Origin: Magnetococcales bacterium
GTDB taxonomy: Bacteria > Pseudomonadota > Magnetococcia > Magnetococcales > Magnetaquicoccaceae
NCBI GenBank assembly: GCA_011089965.1
Contig: JAANAU010000012.1
Coordinates: forward strand, 33,262 to 97,261
Length of the DNA stretch: 64,000 bases
Direction of reading: 5' to 3'
Position 1 is the stretch's first letter. Each line of letters begins with the position of its first letter. This document shows, one piece after another, positions 30,082 through 38,430 of the stretch. Under the pieces are notes generated by a model. The model was not told the origin of the DNA. It saw only the letters and a list, made by a program, of their open reading frames with translations, and did no database searches. The position numbers and the translations under genes are program-made.

Positions 30082-30905
30082 TGCCCATGGCCGCAACCAT
30101 TCTGGATCGTATCATGGCGCGCAAACGAGAAGAGGTGGCCGCAGCGCGTCGTGCTTGTTCTGTATCGGATCTGTATCGCCAATGCCGTGACTTGCCGCCA
30201 ACACGCGGGTTTTTTGCCGCCATGTGCCACGTGACCGGGCGTCGGCAACCGGCAATCATCGCAGAGGTCAAACAGGGGTCGCCTTCCAAGGGGCGGATCT
30301 TACCCCAGGATGTTACGTTCGATCCGGGTTGGATTGCCGAAGGGTATGCCCGCCACGGTGCCACCTGTATCTCCTGTTTGACTGACAAAGATTTCTTTAT
30401 GGGTGCAGGGGAGTATGTGGAGCAGATCCGGGCGCGCATGCCTCTGCCGGTATTGCGCAAGGACTTTCTGGCCGATCCTTATCAGGTGGTCGAATCCCGT
30501 ACTTTGGGTGCGGATGCCATTTTGCTGATCATGGCGGTTCTGGAGTTGCCGTTGGCACAGGAACTGGAGGCTGCGGCCCTGGAGTTGGGTCTGGATGTGC
30601 TGGTTGAGGTGCATGACGCCGCAGAACTGGAGGCGGCCCACCGTTTGCAGACCCCACTGCTGGGTATCAACAATCGTAATCTCAAGACCTTTGTAACCGA
30701 CCTGGACACCACCTTTCGCCTGGCCCGTCTGGCGGATCCGGAACGTCTGCTGGTCTCTGAAAGTGGCATTCGCACGGCTGAGGATCTCCAACGCCTGATG
30801 GATCAGGGGGTTTATTCCGCCTTGATTGGGGAATCCTTTATGAAGGAACGTGACCCTGGGGCGGCTTTGGGGAAGATGTTGGAGGGATGCTCCGCGGCGG
30901 TTTGA
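30078..30905 (+). CDS. trpC: Indole-3-glycerol phosphate synthase
   Basis: A 275-residue TIM-barrel enzyme: AIIAEVKQGSPSKGRI (catalytic Lys), CISCLTDKDFFMGAGEYVEQIR, LPVLRKDFLADPYQV, ADAILLIMAVL, VEVHDAAELEAA, LGINNRNLKTFVTDL, VSESGIRTAEDLQRL and YSALIGESFMKERDPG. No TrpF domain is fused. trpF, trpB and trpA do not follow, so the pathway is split. Confidence 0.96.
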   Translation: MMPMAATILDRIMARKREEVAAARRACSVSDLYRQCRDLPPTRGFFAAMCHVTGRRQPAIIAEVKQGSPSKGRILPQDVTFDPGWIAEGYARHGATCISCLTDKDFFMGAGEYVEQIRARMPLPVLRKDFLADPYQVVESRTLGADAILLIMAVLELPLAQELEAAALELGLDVLVEVHDAAELEAAHRLQTPLLGINNRNLKTFVTDLDTTFRLARLADPERLLVSESGIRTAEDLQRLMDQGVYSALIGESFMKERDPGAALGKMLEGCSAAV

Positions 30906-30947
30906 ACGTTGTGCCTTGCCTGTTACCGTTTTCAGGATACAATTCTG

Positions 30948-30965
30948 AAATCCTCTGGATTTTTT
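30948..30965 (+). terminator. Weak terminator-like hairpin after trpC
   Basis: AAATCC (30948-30953), a TCT loop and GGATTT (30957-30962) run into further T residues. The stem is only six pairs and AT-rich, so it would end transcription poorly. Confidence 0.35.
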
Positions 30966-30981
30966 GAATTGCGGGTTGGTC

Positions 30982-33900
30982 ATGAAACTCTCTTCTTATC
31001 GATGGCTGCCGGTTTGGGTATTTCTGGCGGGTTTGGTCGTGACTTATGTCTCTCAGAGTGCATTGGATATGGATGCACACGAGGACGTGCAGCGCGAGTT
31101 TGAATACCAGGGGCGCGAGATTGTATCGCGTATCATGCAGCGTATGCGCGCACAAGAGCAGGTGTTGTTTGGTGTCAAAGGGTTGTTTGATGCCTCTGAC
31201 ACCGTGGAGCGGAAGGAATTTCAGCACTATGTGTCATCCTTGCATTTGAATGACCGTTATCCGGGTATTCAGGGGGTGGGATTTTCCCTGGTCATTCCAC
31301 CGGAACAAAAGACCGCGCACATCGATGCCATCCGTCAGCAGGGTTTCCCTCAATATGCCATTCGTCCGGATGGCGAGCGTCCATTATATTCGTCGATCAT
31401 CTATCTGGAGCCGTTTGCCGGGCGCAATTTGCGCGCCTTTGGTTATGACATGTTTTCGGAAAGCGTGCGTCGCACCGCCATGGAGCGGGCGCGGGACAGT
31501 GGGGAATCGGCATTGTCGGGCAAGGTGACTTTGGTCCAGGAAGATGGCAAGGAACCCCAGGCCGGATTTTTGATGTATGTGCCTGTGTATCGAAACGGAG
31601 TATCGGTTGCATCGATTGAGGAGCGTCGAGCGCATCTGGTGGGTTGGGCCTATTCGCCGTTTCGTGTCAATGATCTGATGGCCGGGATTTTGGGGCGCTA
31701 TGCCGAAGGATTGGATCTGGAAATATACGATGGCCAATCTGTTACATCTGAAGGGATATTGTATGACTCTTCACCCTCTGGGGATCACAGGCCGCTGTTT
31801 TCTCGCTTGGAACAGATCGAATTTGCCGGACATCAATGGACTTTGCGCGTCCGGTCGTTGCCAATCTTTGAAGGCAGCCTGGATCATCGCAGTCGAGATG
31901 TGATCCGTTTTGCCGGGATTTTGGCCAGTATTCTGTTTGCATTGATTGTATGGCAATTGGTTACGGCCCGTGAGCGGGCTGCGGCATTGGCCGAGGAGAT
32001 GACCCGCGAGTTGCGGAAAAGCGAGTTGGATCGTGAGCGAAGTGCAGCCTTGGTGCGCGCCGTGGTGGATACGGCGGTCAATGCCATCATTGCCATCGAT
32101 GCCAACAAGATCGTCCATATGTTCAACCCGGCGGCAGAACGGTTTTTTGGATATCGGGCCGATGAAGTGATCGGACACAACATCAACCGGCTCATGCCTT
32201 CACCGACCCGTGAGGCGCACGATGGCTATGTGGATCACTACCTGGAGACCGGGGAACGCAAGGTGATCGGCATTGGGCGCGAGGTGGTGTGTCAGCGCCA
32301 GGATCGTTCCACATTTCCGGCAGAGTTGTTTGTCAGCGAGATGCAGGTCAGCGGCATGCGGATGTTTGTCGGGGTGATCAACGATATCACCGAGCGCAAA
32401 CAGGCCGAGGAGGTCTTGATTTTGTCCCGCCGGGTGTTTGAGCATGCCGGGGAGGCGATTTTGATCACCGGAGCGGATGGATTGATTACCGATGTCAATC
32501 CTGCCTATGAGAAGATTACAGGATATCGTAAAGATGAGGTTCTTGGTAAATCTCCTGGGATCACGAAATCTGGTCGGCATGATGCGGAGTTTTATCGGGT
32601 GATGTGGTCGCAGTTGATCCAAGAGGGGTTCTGGGAAGGAGAGATCTGGGACCGGCGCAAGAATGGGGAGGTTTTTCCCAAGTGGGTATCGATCAGCGCG
32701 ATTCGCAATGCGGCGCATGAGTTGACCCACTATATGGCGATTTTTTTGGATATCAGCGATCAGAAGGCGGTGGAACACAAGCTGGAACGTCTGGCTTTTT
32801 ATGATGCCTTGACGGGTCTGCCCAATCGGATGTTTTTCCAGGAGCGTCTGGCTCAGGACATTGCTCGCGCCAGGCGCATGGAGACCCAGGTGGTGTTGAT
32901 GTTCATTGATCTGGATCGTTTCAAATGGGTCAATGATACGCTGGGTCATGCGGCTGGGGATGAATTGTTGAAGGAGATCAGTCAGCGTCTGAAAGGGTGT
33001 GTGCGGGAGACCGATACGGTGGCCCGTTTGGGGGGAGATGAGTTTACGATAATTCTCAATAATTTGAATAGTTCTGATCATGCGGCCATGGTGGCGCAGA
33101 AGTTGATTATGATCGTGCGTGAGCCGGTTTTGTTGATGGGGCAGAATGTGTATGTGGGTGCCAGTGTGGGCATTGCCTTGTTTCCCGCAGATTCCACCAA
33201 CCAGGAGACCCTGATCAAGCATGCCGACATGGCCATGTATCAGGCCAAGGAGGCGGGCCGCAATACATTTCGTTTTTCCTCGTCCGAGGTTCACTCCAAG
33301 GCCTTTGATCGCATTGCCATGGAGGATGATCTGTATAAGGCATTGGATCGGCAGGAGTTGGTCCCCTTTTATCAGCCCAAGTGGGATCTGGAGAAGAATG
33401 CGTTGTGTGGGGCTGAGGCGTTGGTGCGTTGGCTCAAGCCGGATGGCAAGCTGGTCAATCCGGGTCAATTCATCCCATTGGCTGAAGAGACCGGTTTGAT
33501 TGTGCCGATAGGCAAGCGGATTCTGAGTGTGGCGTCGCACAATACCGCCCGGTGGACCCATGAGCGGACGCAGCCTTTCAAGATGGCGGTGAATCTTTCG
33601 TCGCGCGAGTTTCAGCAGACCGATCTGTTGGAGCAGATTCGTGGCGTTCTTGAGCAGACCGGCTTGCCAGCGGAGCGTTTGGAGATTGAAATCACCGAGA
33701 GCATGGTGATGGGCAATGTGGAAAAGGCGATTGGGATTATGAAGAAGTTGCGGGAGTTGGGAATTTCGCTGGCCATGGATGATTTTGGCACCGGTTATTC
33801 GTCGTTGGGCTATTTGAAGCGTTTTCCGTTGAATACGCTCAAGATCGATCAATCCTTTGTACGCGATCTGCCGGATTGTCATGGGGATGGGGCGATTGTG

Positions 33901-34074
33901 GAAGCGATTCTCTCCATGGCGCGGGGGTTGAAATTGCATGTGGTGGCTGAAGGCGTGGAGACCGAGGAGCAGCGTGCCTATTTGATGGCGCGCGGTTGCG
34001 AGTCGATCCAGGGCTATCTGATCGGCAGACCCATGCCGGAACAGGATTTCTTGCGGTTTATGGGGGGAGGGTGA
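30982..34074 (+). CDS. Membrane CHASE-PAS-PAS-GGDEF-EAL c-di-GMP signalling protein
   Basis: A 1030-residue protein. A membrane helix (~8-27) precedes a periplasmic CHASE domain (~70-250, GVKGLFDASDTVERKEFQHYV, PVYRNG), followed by a second helix (FAGILASILFALIVWQLV, ~310-330). Two PAS domains come next (~355-475 and ~480-600), then GGDEF at residues 684-688 with an I-site RETD (675-678), and EAL at 812-814. Catalytic EAL-domain residues are present (NLSSREF, EITESMVM, DDFGTGYSSLGYLKRFP, LKIDQSFV, VAEGVET). Both cyclase and phosphodiesterase activities are therefore possible, with product inhibition of the cyclase. ATG at 30982 is preferred over a TTG at 30964. Confidence 0.94.
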   Translation: MKLSSYRWLPVWVFLAGLVVTYVSQSALDMDAHEDVQREFEYQGREIVSRIMQRMRAQEQVLFGVKGLFDASDTVERKEFQHYVSSLHLNDRYPGIQGVGFSLVIPPEQKTAHIDAIRQQGFPQYAIRPDGERPLYSSIIYLEPFAGRNLRAFGYDMFSESVRRTAMERARDSGESALSGKVTLVQEDGKEPQAGFLMYVPVYRNGVSVASIEERRAHLVGWAYSPFRVNDLMAGILGRYAEGLDLEIYDGQSVTSEGILYDSSPSGDHRPLFSRLEQIEFAGHQWTLRVRSLPIFEGSLDHRSRDVIRFAGILASILFALIVWQLVTARERAAALAEEMTRELRKSELDRERSAALVRAVVDTAVNAIIAIDANKIVHMFNPAAERFFGYRADEVIGHNINRLMPSPTREAHDGYVDHYLETGERKVIGIGREVVCQRQDRSTFPAELFVSEMQVSGMRMFVGVINDITERKQAEEVLILSRRVFEHAGEAILITGADGLITDVNPAYEKITGYRKDEVLGKSPGITKSGRHDAEFYRVMWSQLIQEGFWEGEIWDRRKNGEVFPKWVSISAIRNAAHELTHYMAIFLDISDQKAVEHKLERLAFYDALTGLPNRMFFQERLAQDIARARRMETQVVLMFIDLDRFKWVNDTLGHAAGDELLKEISQRLKGCVRETDTVARLGGDEFTIILNNLNSSDHAAMVAQKLIMIVREPVLLMGQNVYVGASVGIALFPADSTNQETLIKHADMAMYQAKEAGRNTFRFSSSEVHSKAFDRIAMEDDLYKALDRQELVPFYQPKWDLEKNALCGAEALVRWLKPDGKLVNPGQFIPLAEETGLIVPIGKRILSVASHNTARWTHERTQPFKMAVNLSSREFQQTDLLEQIRGVLEQTGLPAERLEIEITESMVMGNVEKAIGIMKKLRELGISLAMDDFGTGYSSLGYLKRFPLNTLKIDQSFVRDLPDCHGDGAIVEAILSMARGLKLHVVAEGVETEEQRAYLMARGCESIQGYLIGRPMPEQDFLRFMGGG

Positions 34075-34092
34075 TTGGATGGACTGGCGGAT

Positions 34093-34632
34093 TTATCGTT
34101 GTTTTCTTCTGAGCATATCGCGTGCTTTTTGTCTGGCTGCGGCCTTTTCAGCCTCGGCAATGACCAGATCCCAGCCATAGGGAGGATATCTGACATAGTT
34201 TTTTAATGGTTCCCATTCCAAGACTCGTCGCAAATAGTAATCCCACATTCCTGCCGTATCTTCTGTCAAGATGTTACCGTTTTTGATTAACAAAGAGACG
34301 GCATCAAGATAATTGATATAGTCATCTAATTGCTGATGAATAACAGCTTGAGGTTTGGTAAGCTTGCCTGGGGCATAAGGATCATCATCGGAACCATCGA
34401 CCAATTTTAACACATTTTCAAGTTCTTGGTCTTCATGTTCGATTTTGGATTGAATTTCTGTATATTTTCCGCTCTCGATAAATTTGCAACGCATTTCATA
34501 ATCTTTATAGATCATTTCTCGACGTCTTGAGAGAAAATAGGTTTTGAATGTAACAAAAACACCTCCAATCGTGAGAAATAGAGCGCCAATGTCTAATATG
34601 ATTTTGTAGTCGTTATAGTCTGTTTGGAGCAT
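34093..34632 (-). CDS. Unrecognised protein with one N-terminal membrane segment
   Basis: A 179-residue protein. Residues ~10-32 (ILDIGALFLTIGGVFVTFKTYFL) form one membrane helix, followed by SRRRE. The rest is a charged, largely helical cytoplasmic domain (DQELENVLKLVDGSDDD, INYLDAVSLLI, YYLRRVLEWEPLKNYVRYPPYGWDLV). The overall shape, a single helix plus a soluble region with a Tyr/Trp-rich end, resembles DUF4760-like proteins, but I cannot assign it. It is the last gene of a three-gene minus-strand operon, 45 bases after the previous one. Base composition is AT-rich relative to neighbours. Confidence 0.75.
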   Translation of the reverse strand: MLQTDYNDYKIILDIGALFLTIGGVFVTFKTYFLSRRREMIYKDYEMRCKFIESGKYTEIQSKIEHEDQELENVLKLVDGSDDDPYAPGKLTKPQAVIHQQLDDYINYLDAVSLLIKNGNILTEDTAGMWDYYLRRVLEWEPLKNYVRYPPYGWDLVIAEAEKAAARQKARDMLRRKQR

Positions 34633-34677
34633 TTAACGGTGCCTTCTAAGGTTGAATATTGAAAGCTCAAGCATTTA

Positions 34678-35469
34678 TTATTTTTTACTGAAAGTGGCCT
34701 CGCTTAGTTGAGTGAAGAGTTTTTCATAGATGTTGGATTTTATTTCGTTATCAGATTTGCTTTCTGTATTGTTTTCAGAATGGATCTTATCACCATTTCG
34801 ATAATTCAGTGTGAGTGTGATCTTATTATTTTCTTGTATTGTCATTTTGTCATAATTACTCTCATTAATAATAAAGCTTATAAGTTCGGTATCTAAAAAC
34901 TCAACATGTTTTTGCTGTTGGAATCCTAAATAGGCGAACATGAAAGATGCGGGTACGGAAATTACTATTATCAACAAATAAAGTATTGTATTATTATTGT
35001 CAAAATGGTTGATTGTTGTTATTGGTGCAGGCGTAATAAATTTATCAAGCTTTTCTGAAATTTTGTCGATTTTGTTCTCGATGTTTCCGGAGTTATTGTA
35101 TGAATTATAGATTAATGGGGGTGAGGTTGGATTGTTCTGGTTGCCAGATATGATTTGAGGCAGAGCTGGTTGTTGGACAAAATTTATAAGAGGATTGCTC
35201 GGATAAACAAGCTGTTGTTGTGTCGAAAGAGCGATTTGTTCATAAGAAACTGGATCTTCTAAACTCGCTGATGTCTGATTGACAGGTTTTCCAGGATGAT
35301 TTTGGCTTTGGCTTTGGTTATGTGTTGAAAATTTTATCATAATTATTGATGCTATAATTGCAGAAGAGAGCGAAAGTAAAATCAATACGTAATAAACACA
35401 AAGAGATGATGATTTTATGTTTTTTAATTCTGTAAGGCTGTCTTTCTTTTGCTCATCAGTTTGATTCAT
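34678..35469 (-). CDS. Unrecognised two-helix membrane protein, Asn/Gln-rich
   Basis: A 263-residue protein. The first membrane helix is at ~26-48 (VYYVLILLSLSSAIIASIIMI). A long Asn/Gln/Ser/Pro-rich extracytoplasmic segment follows (~50-165, with a short coiled-coil IENKIDKISEKLDKF), then a second helix (~165-187, LYLLIIVISVPASFMFAYLGF) and a cytoplasmic tail of about 75 residues (LTLNYRNGDKIHSENNTESKS). No family is recognised. ATG at 35469 has AAGGAA just upstream, overlapping the end of the preceding gene. Strongly AT-rich, suggesting transfer from a different genome. Confidence 0.72.
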   Translation of the reverse strand: MNQTDEQKKDSLTELKNIKSSSLCVYYVLILLSLSSAIIASIIMIKFSTHNQSQSQNHPGKPVNQTSASLEDPVSYEQIALSTQQQLVYPSNPLINFVQQPALPQIISGNQNNPTSPPLIYNSYNNSGNIENKIDKISEKLDKFITPAPITTINHFDNNNTILYLLIIVISVPASFMFAYLGFQQQKHVEFLDTELISFIINESNYDKMTIQENNKITLTLNYRNGDKIHSENNTESKSDNEIKSNIYEKLFTQLSEATFSKK

Positions 35470-35482
35470 GGTTGTATTTCCT

Positions 35483-36541
35483 TTATGGCAAGTAACGTAT
35501 AAGTTTCCCGGTGCATCCGGCTTTGTTGACGCCAAGCTTATGTACGGTTTTCTCTTTCTTCCACCAATAGGCAGGAGGCAGGGAAGAGAGTTCTTCGTCG
35601 GAGAATAATTCTATGAGGTCGTTGTCCCGGACATGGTCGATACACACTTCATGCAGGGTGCGCAGATAGTAACTGAGGGCTGCTGCATGAGCCGTACGTG
35701 AGCGGAAATCTTTGGCCTGGGGTCGGTACGAATTTTCATAAAAAACAGTGATGATGGCTTTGTATAGCAACCCGGAGATCTGCTTCAAATCTGGGTTTCC
35801 TGGAATCAGGGTGATGCGTTCGCGGTAGAATTCTTCCTGGCCCTTGCGAGGTGTTCCGGTTTTCGGACGCAAGCCATCTGCTCCGGTCAGCAAAGGCATG
35901 GCATAAGAGAGTGCTTCCATGATGGGTTGGGCGTTGAGAACCGAACGTCGGTATAACCCTTTGGCCCCGACCGCATTCCAGAATTTTCCGGCAGAGGTCA
36001 CGCTTTCGATCAAAACACCGATGAATTCACGGTTGAAATGTGCGGCAATTTTTTTTGCTTCCTGGAAGTAGATCGCTGCGATCAGGGTGCCAAGACCAGT
36101 GCCCTTGCCAATGGTTTGCAAAGCCGATCCACCATATTCCATGACATTGAGCGCCCATTGTTTCTGGTCCGTTTCGTCCATCAATGTCGGGCCAATGGCC
36201 CCAGAATAACAGGTGCCGTTTGTTTGGTCAGAAATGGTGATAATCGTGCATCGTTCAGGGGTGTTGATGAATTCGTTTACAAATTGAGAAGTCTCTTTGA
36301 CCTCTCCCGGTTCCATGCTCGGCTTTTCATCATGTTCAAAATTTTGATATTTCAAGATTTGAACAAATGGATCAATAATACGGTACAAAATTTTTCGGTC
36401 ATATTCTTTATATAATGGACTGATGATTTTCAGATTCAGACCAAAGTGTGATAAGGTGTCCTGAATGTCTGGTATTTCGCCTGCGCGGAAACGATTGGTC
36501 AACAACCGGATCTCTTCTTTGTTGACCTTGAGTTTATGCAT
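35483..36541 (-). CDS. Unrecognised protein with possible GNAT-like core
   Basis: A 352-residue soluble protein, first gene of the three-gene operon. Around residues 140-200 it reads GKGTGLGTLIAAIYFQEAKKIAAHF, FIGVLIESVTSAGKFWNAVGAKGLYRR. This resembles the acetyl-CoA-binding helix and final strand of GCN5-related N-acetyltransferases (RGxGxG then FWxxxGF). Flanking parts are not recognised (QISGLLYKAIITVFYEN; YWWKKEKTVHKLGV). The acetyltransferase assignment is only a suggestion. Thirteen bases separate it from the next gene. Confidence 0.72.
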   Translation of the reverse strand: MHKLKVNKEEIRLLTNRFRAGEIPDIQDTLSHFGLNLKIISPLYKEYDRKILYRIIDPFVQILKYQNFEHDEKPSMEPGEVKETSQFVNEFINTPERCTIITISDQTNGTCYSGAIGPTLMDETDQKQWALNVMEYGGSALQTIGKGTGLGTLIAAIYFQEAKKIAAHFNREFIGVLIESVTSAGKFWNAVGAKGLYRRSVLNAQPIMEALSYAMPLLTGADGLRPKTGTPRKGQEEFYRERITLIPGNPDLKQISGLLYKAIITVFYENSYRPQAKDFRSRTAHAAALSYYLRTLHEVCIDHVRDNDLIELFSDEELSSLPPAYWWKKEKTVHKLGVNKAGCTGKLIRYLP

Positions 36542-36708
36542 TTTGTAATCCGTATTTTGTATTGGTCGAGTTGAGGAGTTCTGATTGATCAGTCTTCGGA
36601 CAGAATAACAGCTTGAATCGAAAAGTCAAGATGATTTTTTGATTTTTTTATCGCAGATAATAACACTAAAATAAAACATGGCGTGATGTGGGATTTGTCG
36701 ATTCAAAC

Positions 36709-36736
36709 TTTCAATAAATATTTTTGTTTATTGAAA
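36709..36736. repeat. Perfect 10-bp inverted repeat upstream of the AT-rich operon
   Basis: TTTCAATAAA (36709-36718) and TTTATTGAAA (36727-36736) are exact inverted copies around an eight-base loop, followed by a T-rich run on the plus strand. It lies in the gap between the divergent unknown operon (start 36541) and the frame at 36823. It could be an operator or a weak hairpin. The rest of 36542-36822 is AT-rich and non-coding. Confidence 0.55.
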
Positions 36737-36822
36737 TTTTTGATTAACACTTCTTGCAGGAATTCCGATATGATAAGCATCAGCCAAATCTCTTGACTGC
36801 GTGTTGGGAGGAGGATGCCGCC

Positions 36823-37269
36823 ATGATCAACACACCGCCCATTGCTCTGATGCTCGGAAATGGTTCGACCGTGTTGACCCATGCTGCTTTGCGGCATGCG
36901 GTGGACGAACTGCGTACCGATGACGGACAAGAGCTGGAACCCTATCATGTCCACAAGAGTCAACCCGGGGAGGGTGTGCGGTCGTATGGGCGGGATCTGG
37001 GGCGCGCTCAACGCCCGGTCCACCTGGGAGGCCGGGCTGAACGGTACGAAACCGTTGCCGCGCGGGTGGTGGCAGATCGGGGAGCGGACGGGGCAGGGGG
37101 GCGCGTGCTGGCCGACTTGCCGCTGTTGCGCAATCCGGTTGCCAGGGAGCTGGTGATCAGGTCCGCGCAATCCCGCGTTGCCAGTGGCCTGACCGGACGG
37201 TATCGCATGAGCAAACGTTACGGCCCTGATCATGGCCAGGAGGAGTCCGGGGCCGACTGGCGGGCATAG
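36823..37269 (+). CDS. Low-confidence hypothetical protein
   Basis: A 148-codon frame from an ATG with a strong ribosome binding site (GGAGGAGG, 36807-36814). The translation (MINTPPIALMLGNGSTVLTH, DDGQELEPYHVHKSQPGEG) is unlike any family I know and becomes Arg/Gly-rich. A second frame over 36940-37150 (RMGGIWGALNARSTWE, LPRGWWQIGERTGQGG) looks equally protein-like, so the gene may be frameshifted. The end overlaps the convergent queG by 40 bases. Treat as possibly a remnant. Confidence 0.4.
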   Translation: MINTPPIALMLGNGSTVLTHAALRHAVDELRTDDGQELEPYHVHKSQPGEGVRSYGRDLGRAQRPVHLGGRAERYETVAARVVADRGADGAGGRVLADLPLLRNPVARELVIRSAQSRVASGLTGRYRMSKRYGPDHGQEESGADWRA

Positions 37270-38390
37270 GCCAGCTCTGTCAGTACCTCCTGGACGGTCT
37301 CGCGTTGGGCTGCCGCGCGCAGCAACTCCCGGGCGCAAGCCTCCTGGGGTGTATGCAGACTCTGCTGATGCACCCCCCATACCGCATGTGCCCGCACCAA
37401 TGGGGCAGAATGTCTGAGCAGGTGGGCCAAAGGTGGCAATGCTTCCGGATGGTGCCAGTTGCCCAAGGCTGTGGCCACATTGCGCAAAAAACGGGTCAAA
37501 CCCACTCTGGCAACCGGTGTTGCACGAAAAATGGCCTGAAAGGTGGGGCCATCCATCCTGGCCCACTCGGCCAGAGGGCGTGTTTCCACCTGCTCTGCCA
37601 GGGTGGTGACCGGAGCGAACCGGTTCCAGGGACAGGCGACAATACAGGCATCGCACCCGAAAATGCGTCCCCCCAAAGCCGAACGATAGCGCAGCGGAAT
37701 CGGCCCGCGGCTCTCCACCGTGAAGTAGGCCAGACAGCGGGTTGCATCCAACCGATACGGCGTGTCAAGCGCATCGGTTGGACACGCCTTCAGACACCGG
37801 TCACAACTGCCGCAATGGTCCGGGGTCATGGCATCCGGGGTCATGGGTAAAGCCAGAAACAGCTCCGCCAGATGCAACCAGCACCCAAAGCGACGGTTGA
37901 CCAGCAAGGCATTCTTGCCTTGCCAGCCGCAACCGGCGGCAACGGCCAACGGTTTTTCCAGGATCGGGCCGGTATCGACAAACAGCCGATGTTCGACACT
38001 CTGTCCCAAGGAGTGCTCCAGCCATTCAAGCAGGGCGCGCAGTTTGTCCATCAAGTGCTTGTGATAATCCGCGCGGCAGGCATAAGAGGCCAACACCCCG
38101 TGGTCTGGGGCAGCGTTTCGGAGAGCCGGGGCCATGTTCCAACCCAACACCAGGATGACTCCGGCGCGGGTGATCCAATGGCCAGGATCGCTGCGCTGTT
38201 CTGGATGGCGCGCTAGCCATGCCATCTCGCCGTGGCACCCCTGTTCCAGCCAGGGTTGCAACTGTTTGGCATGGGGTGGGGGTTGGACCGGGGCAAATCG
38301 AGCCAAAGCAAATCCCAGCTCCAGTGCGTGTTGACGCAAAGCCTCTTTCCGTGACTCCCAAGGATTGGTAGACTGCTTGAGGTTGTCCAA
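37230..38390 (-). CDS. queG: Epoxyqueuosine reductase
   Basis: A 386-residue cobalamin-dependent enzyme catalysing the last step of queuosine synthesis for tRNA. Two [4Fe-4S] motifs are visible, CGSCDRCLKACPTDAL and CDACIVACPWN, with VDTGPILEKPLAVAAGCGWQGKN and DATRCLAYFTVESRGPIP. The C-terminus has HEAT-like helices (ALPPLAHLLRHSAPLVRAHAVWGV). The start appears to be TTG at 38390 with AGGAG about ten bases upstream; no ATG lies before the conserved region. It diverges from nadA, 40 bases away. Confidence 0.93.
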   Translation of the reverse strand: MDNLKQSTNPWESRKEALRQHALELGFALARFAPVQPPPHAKQLQPWLEQGCHGEMAWLARHPEQRSDPGHWITRAGVILVLGWNMAPALRNAAPDHGVLASYACRADYHKHLMDKLRALLEWLEHSLGQSVEHRLFVDTGPILEKPLAVAAGCGWQGKNALLVNRRFGCWLHLAELFLALPMTPDAMTPDHCGSCDRCLKACPTDALDTPYRLDATRCLAYFTVESRGPIPLRYRSALGGRIFGCDACIVACPWNRFAPVTTLAEQVETRPLAEWARMDGPTFQAIFRATPVARVGLTRFLRNVATALGNWHHPEALPPLAHLLRHSAPLVRAHAVWGVHQQSLHTPQEACARELLRAAAQRETVQEVLTELAYARQSAPDSSWP

Positions 38391-38430
38391 GATTGACCAG
38401 CTCCTGGCATCAAAAAGGAAGGATACGCAG

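Noticed and set aside
26974..30905. trp attenuator or leader peptide
   Set aside because: No Trp-codon-rich leader or paired terminator/antiterminator was visible in the 51 bases before trpE.
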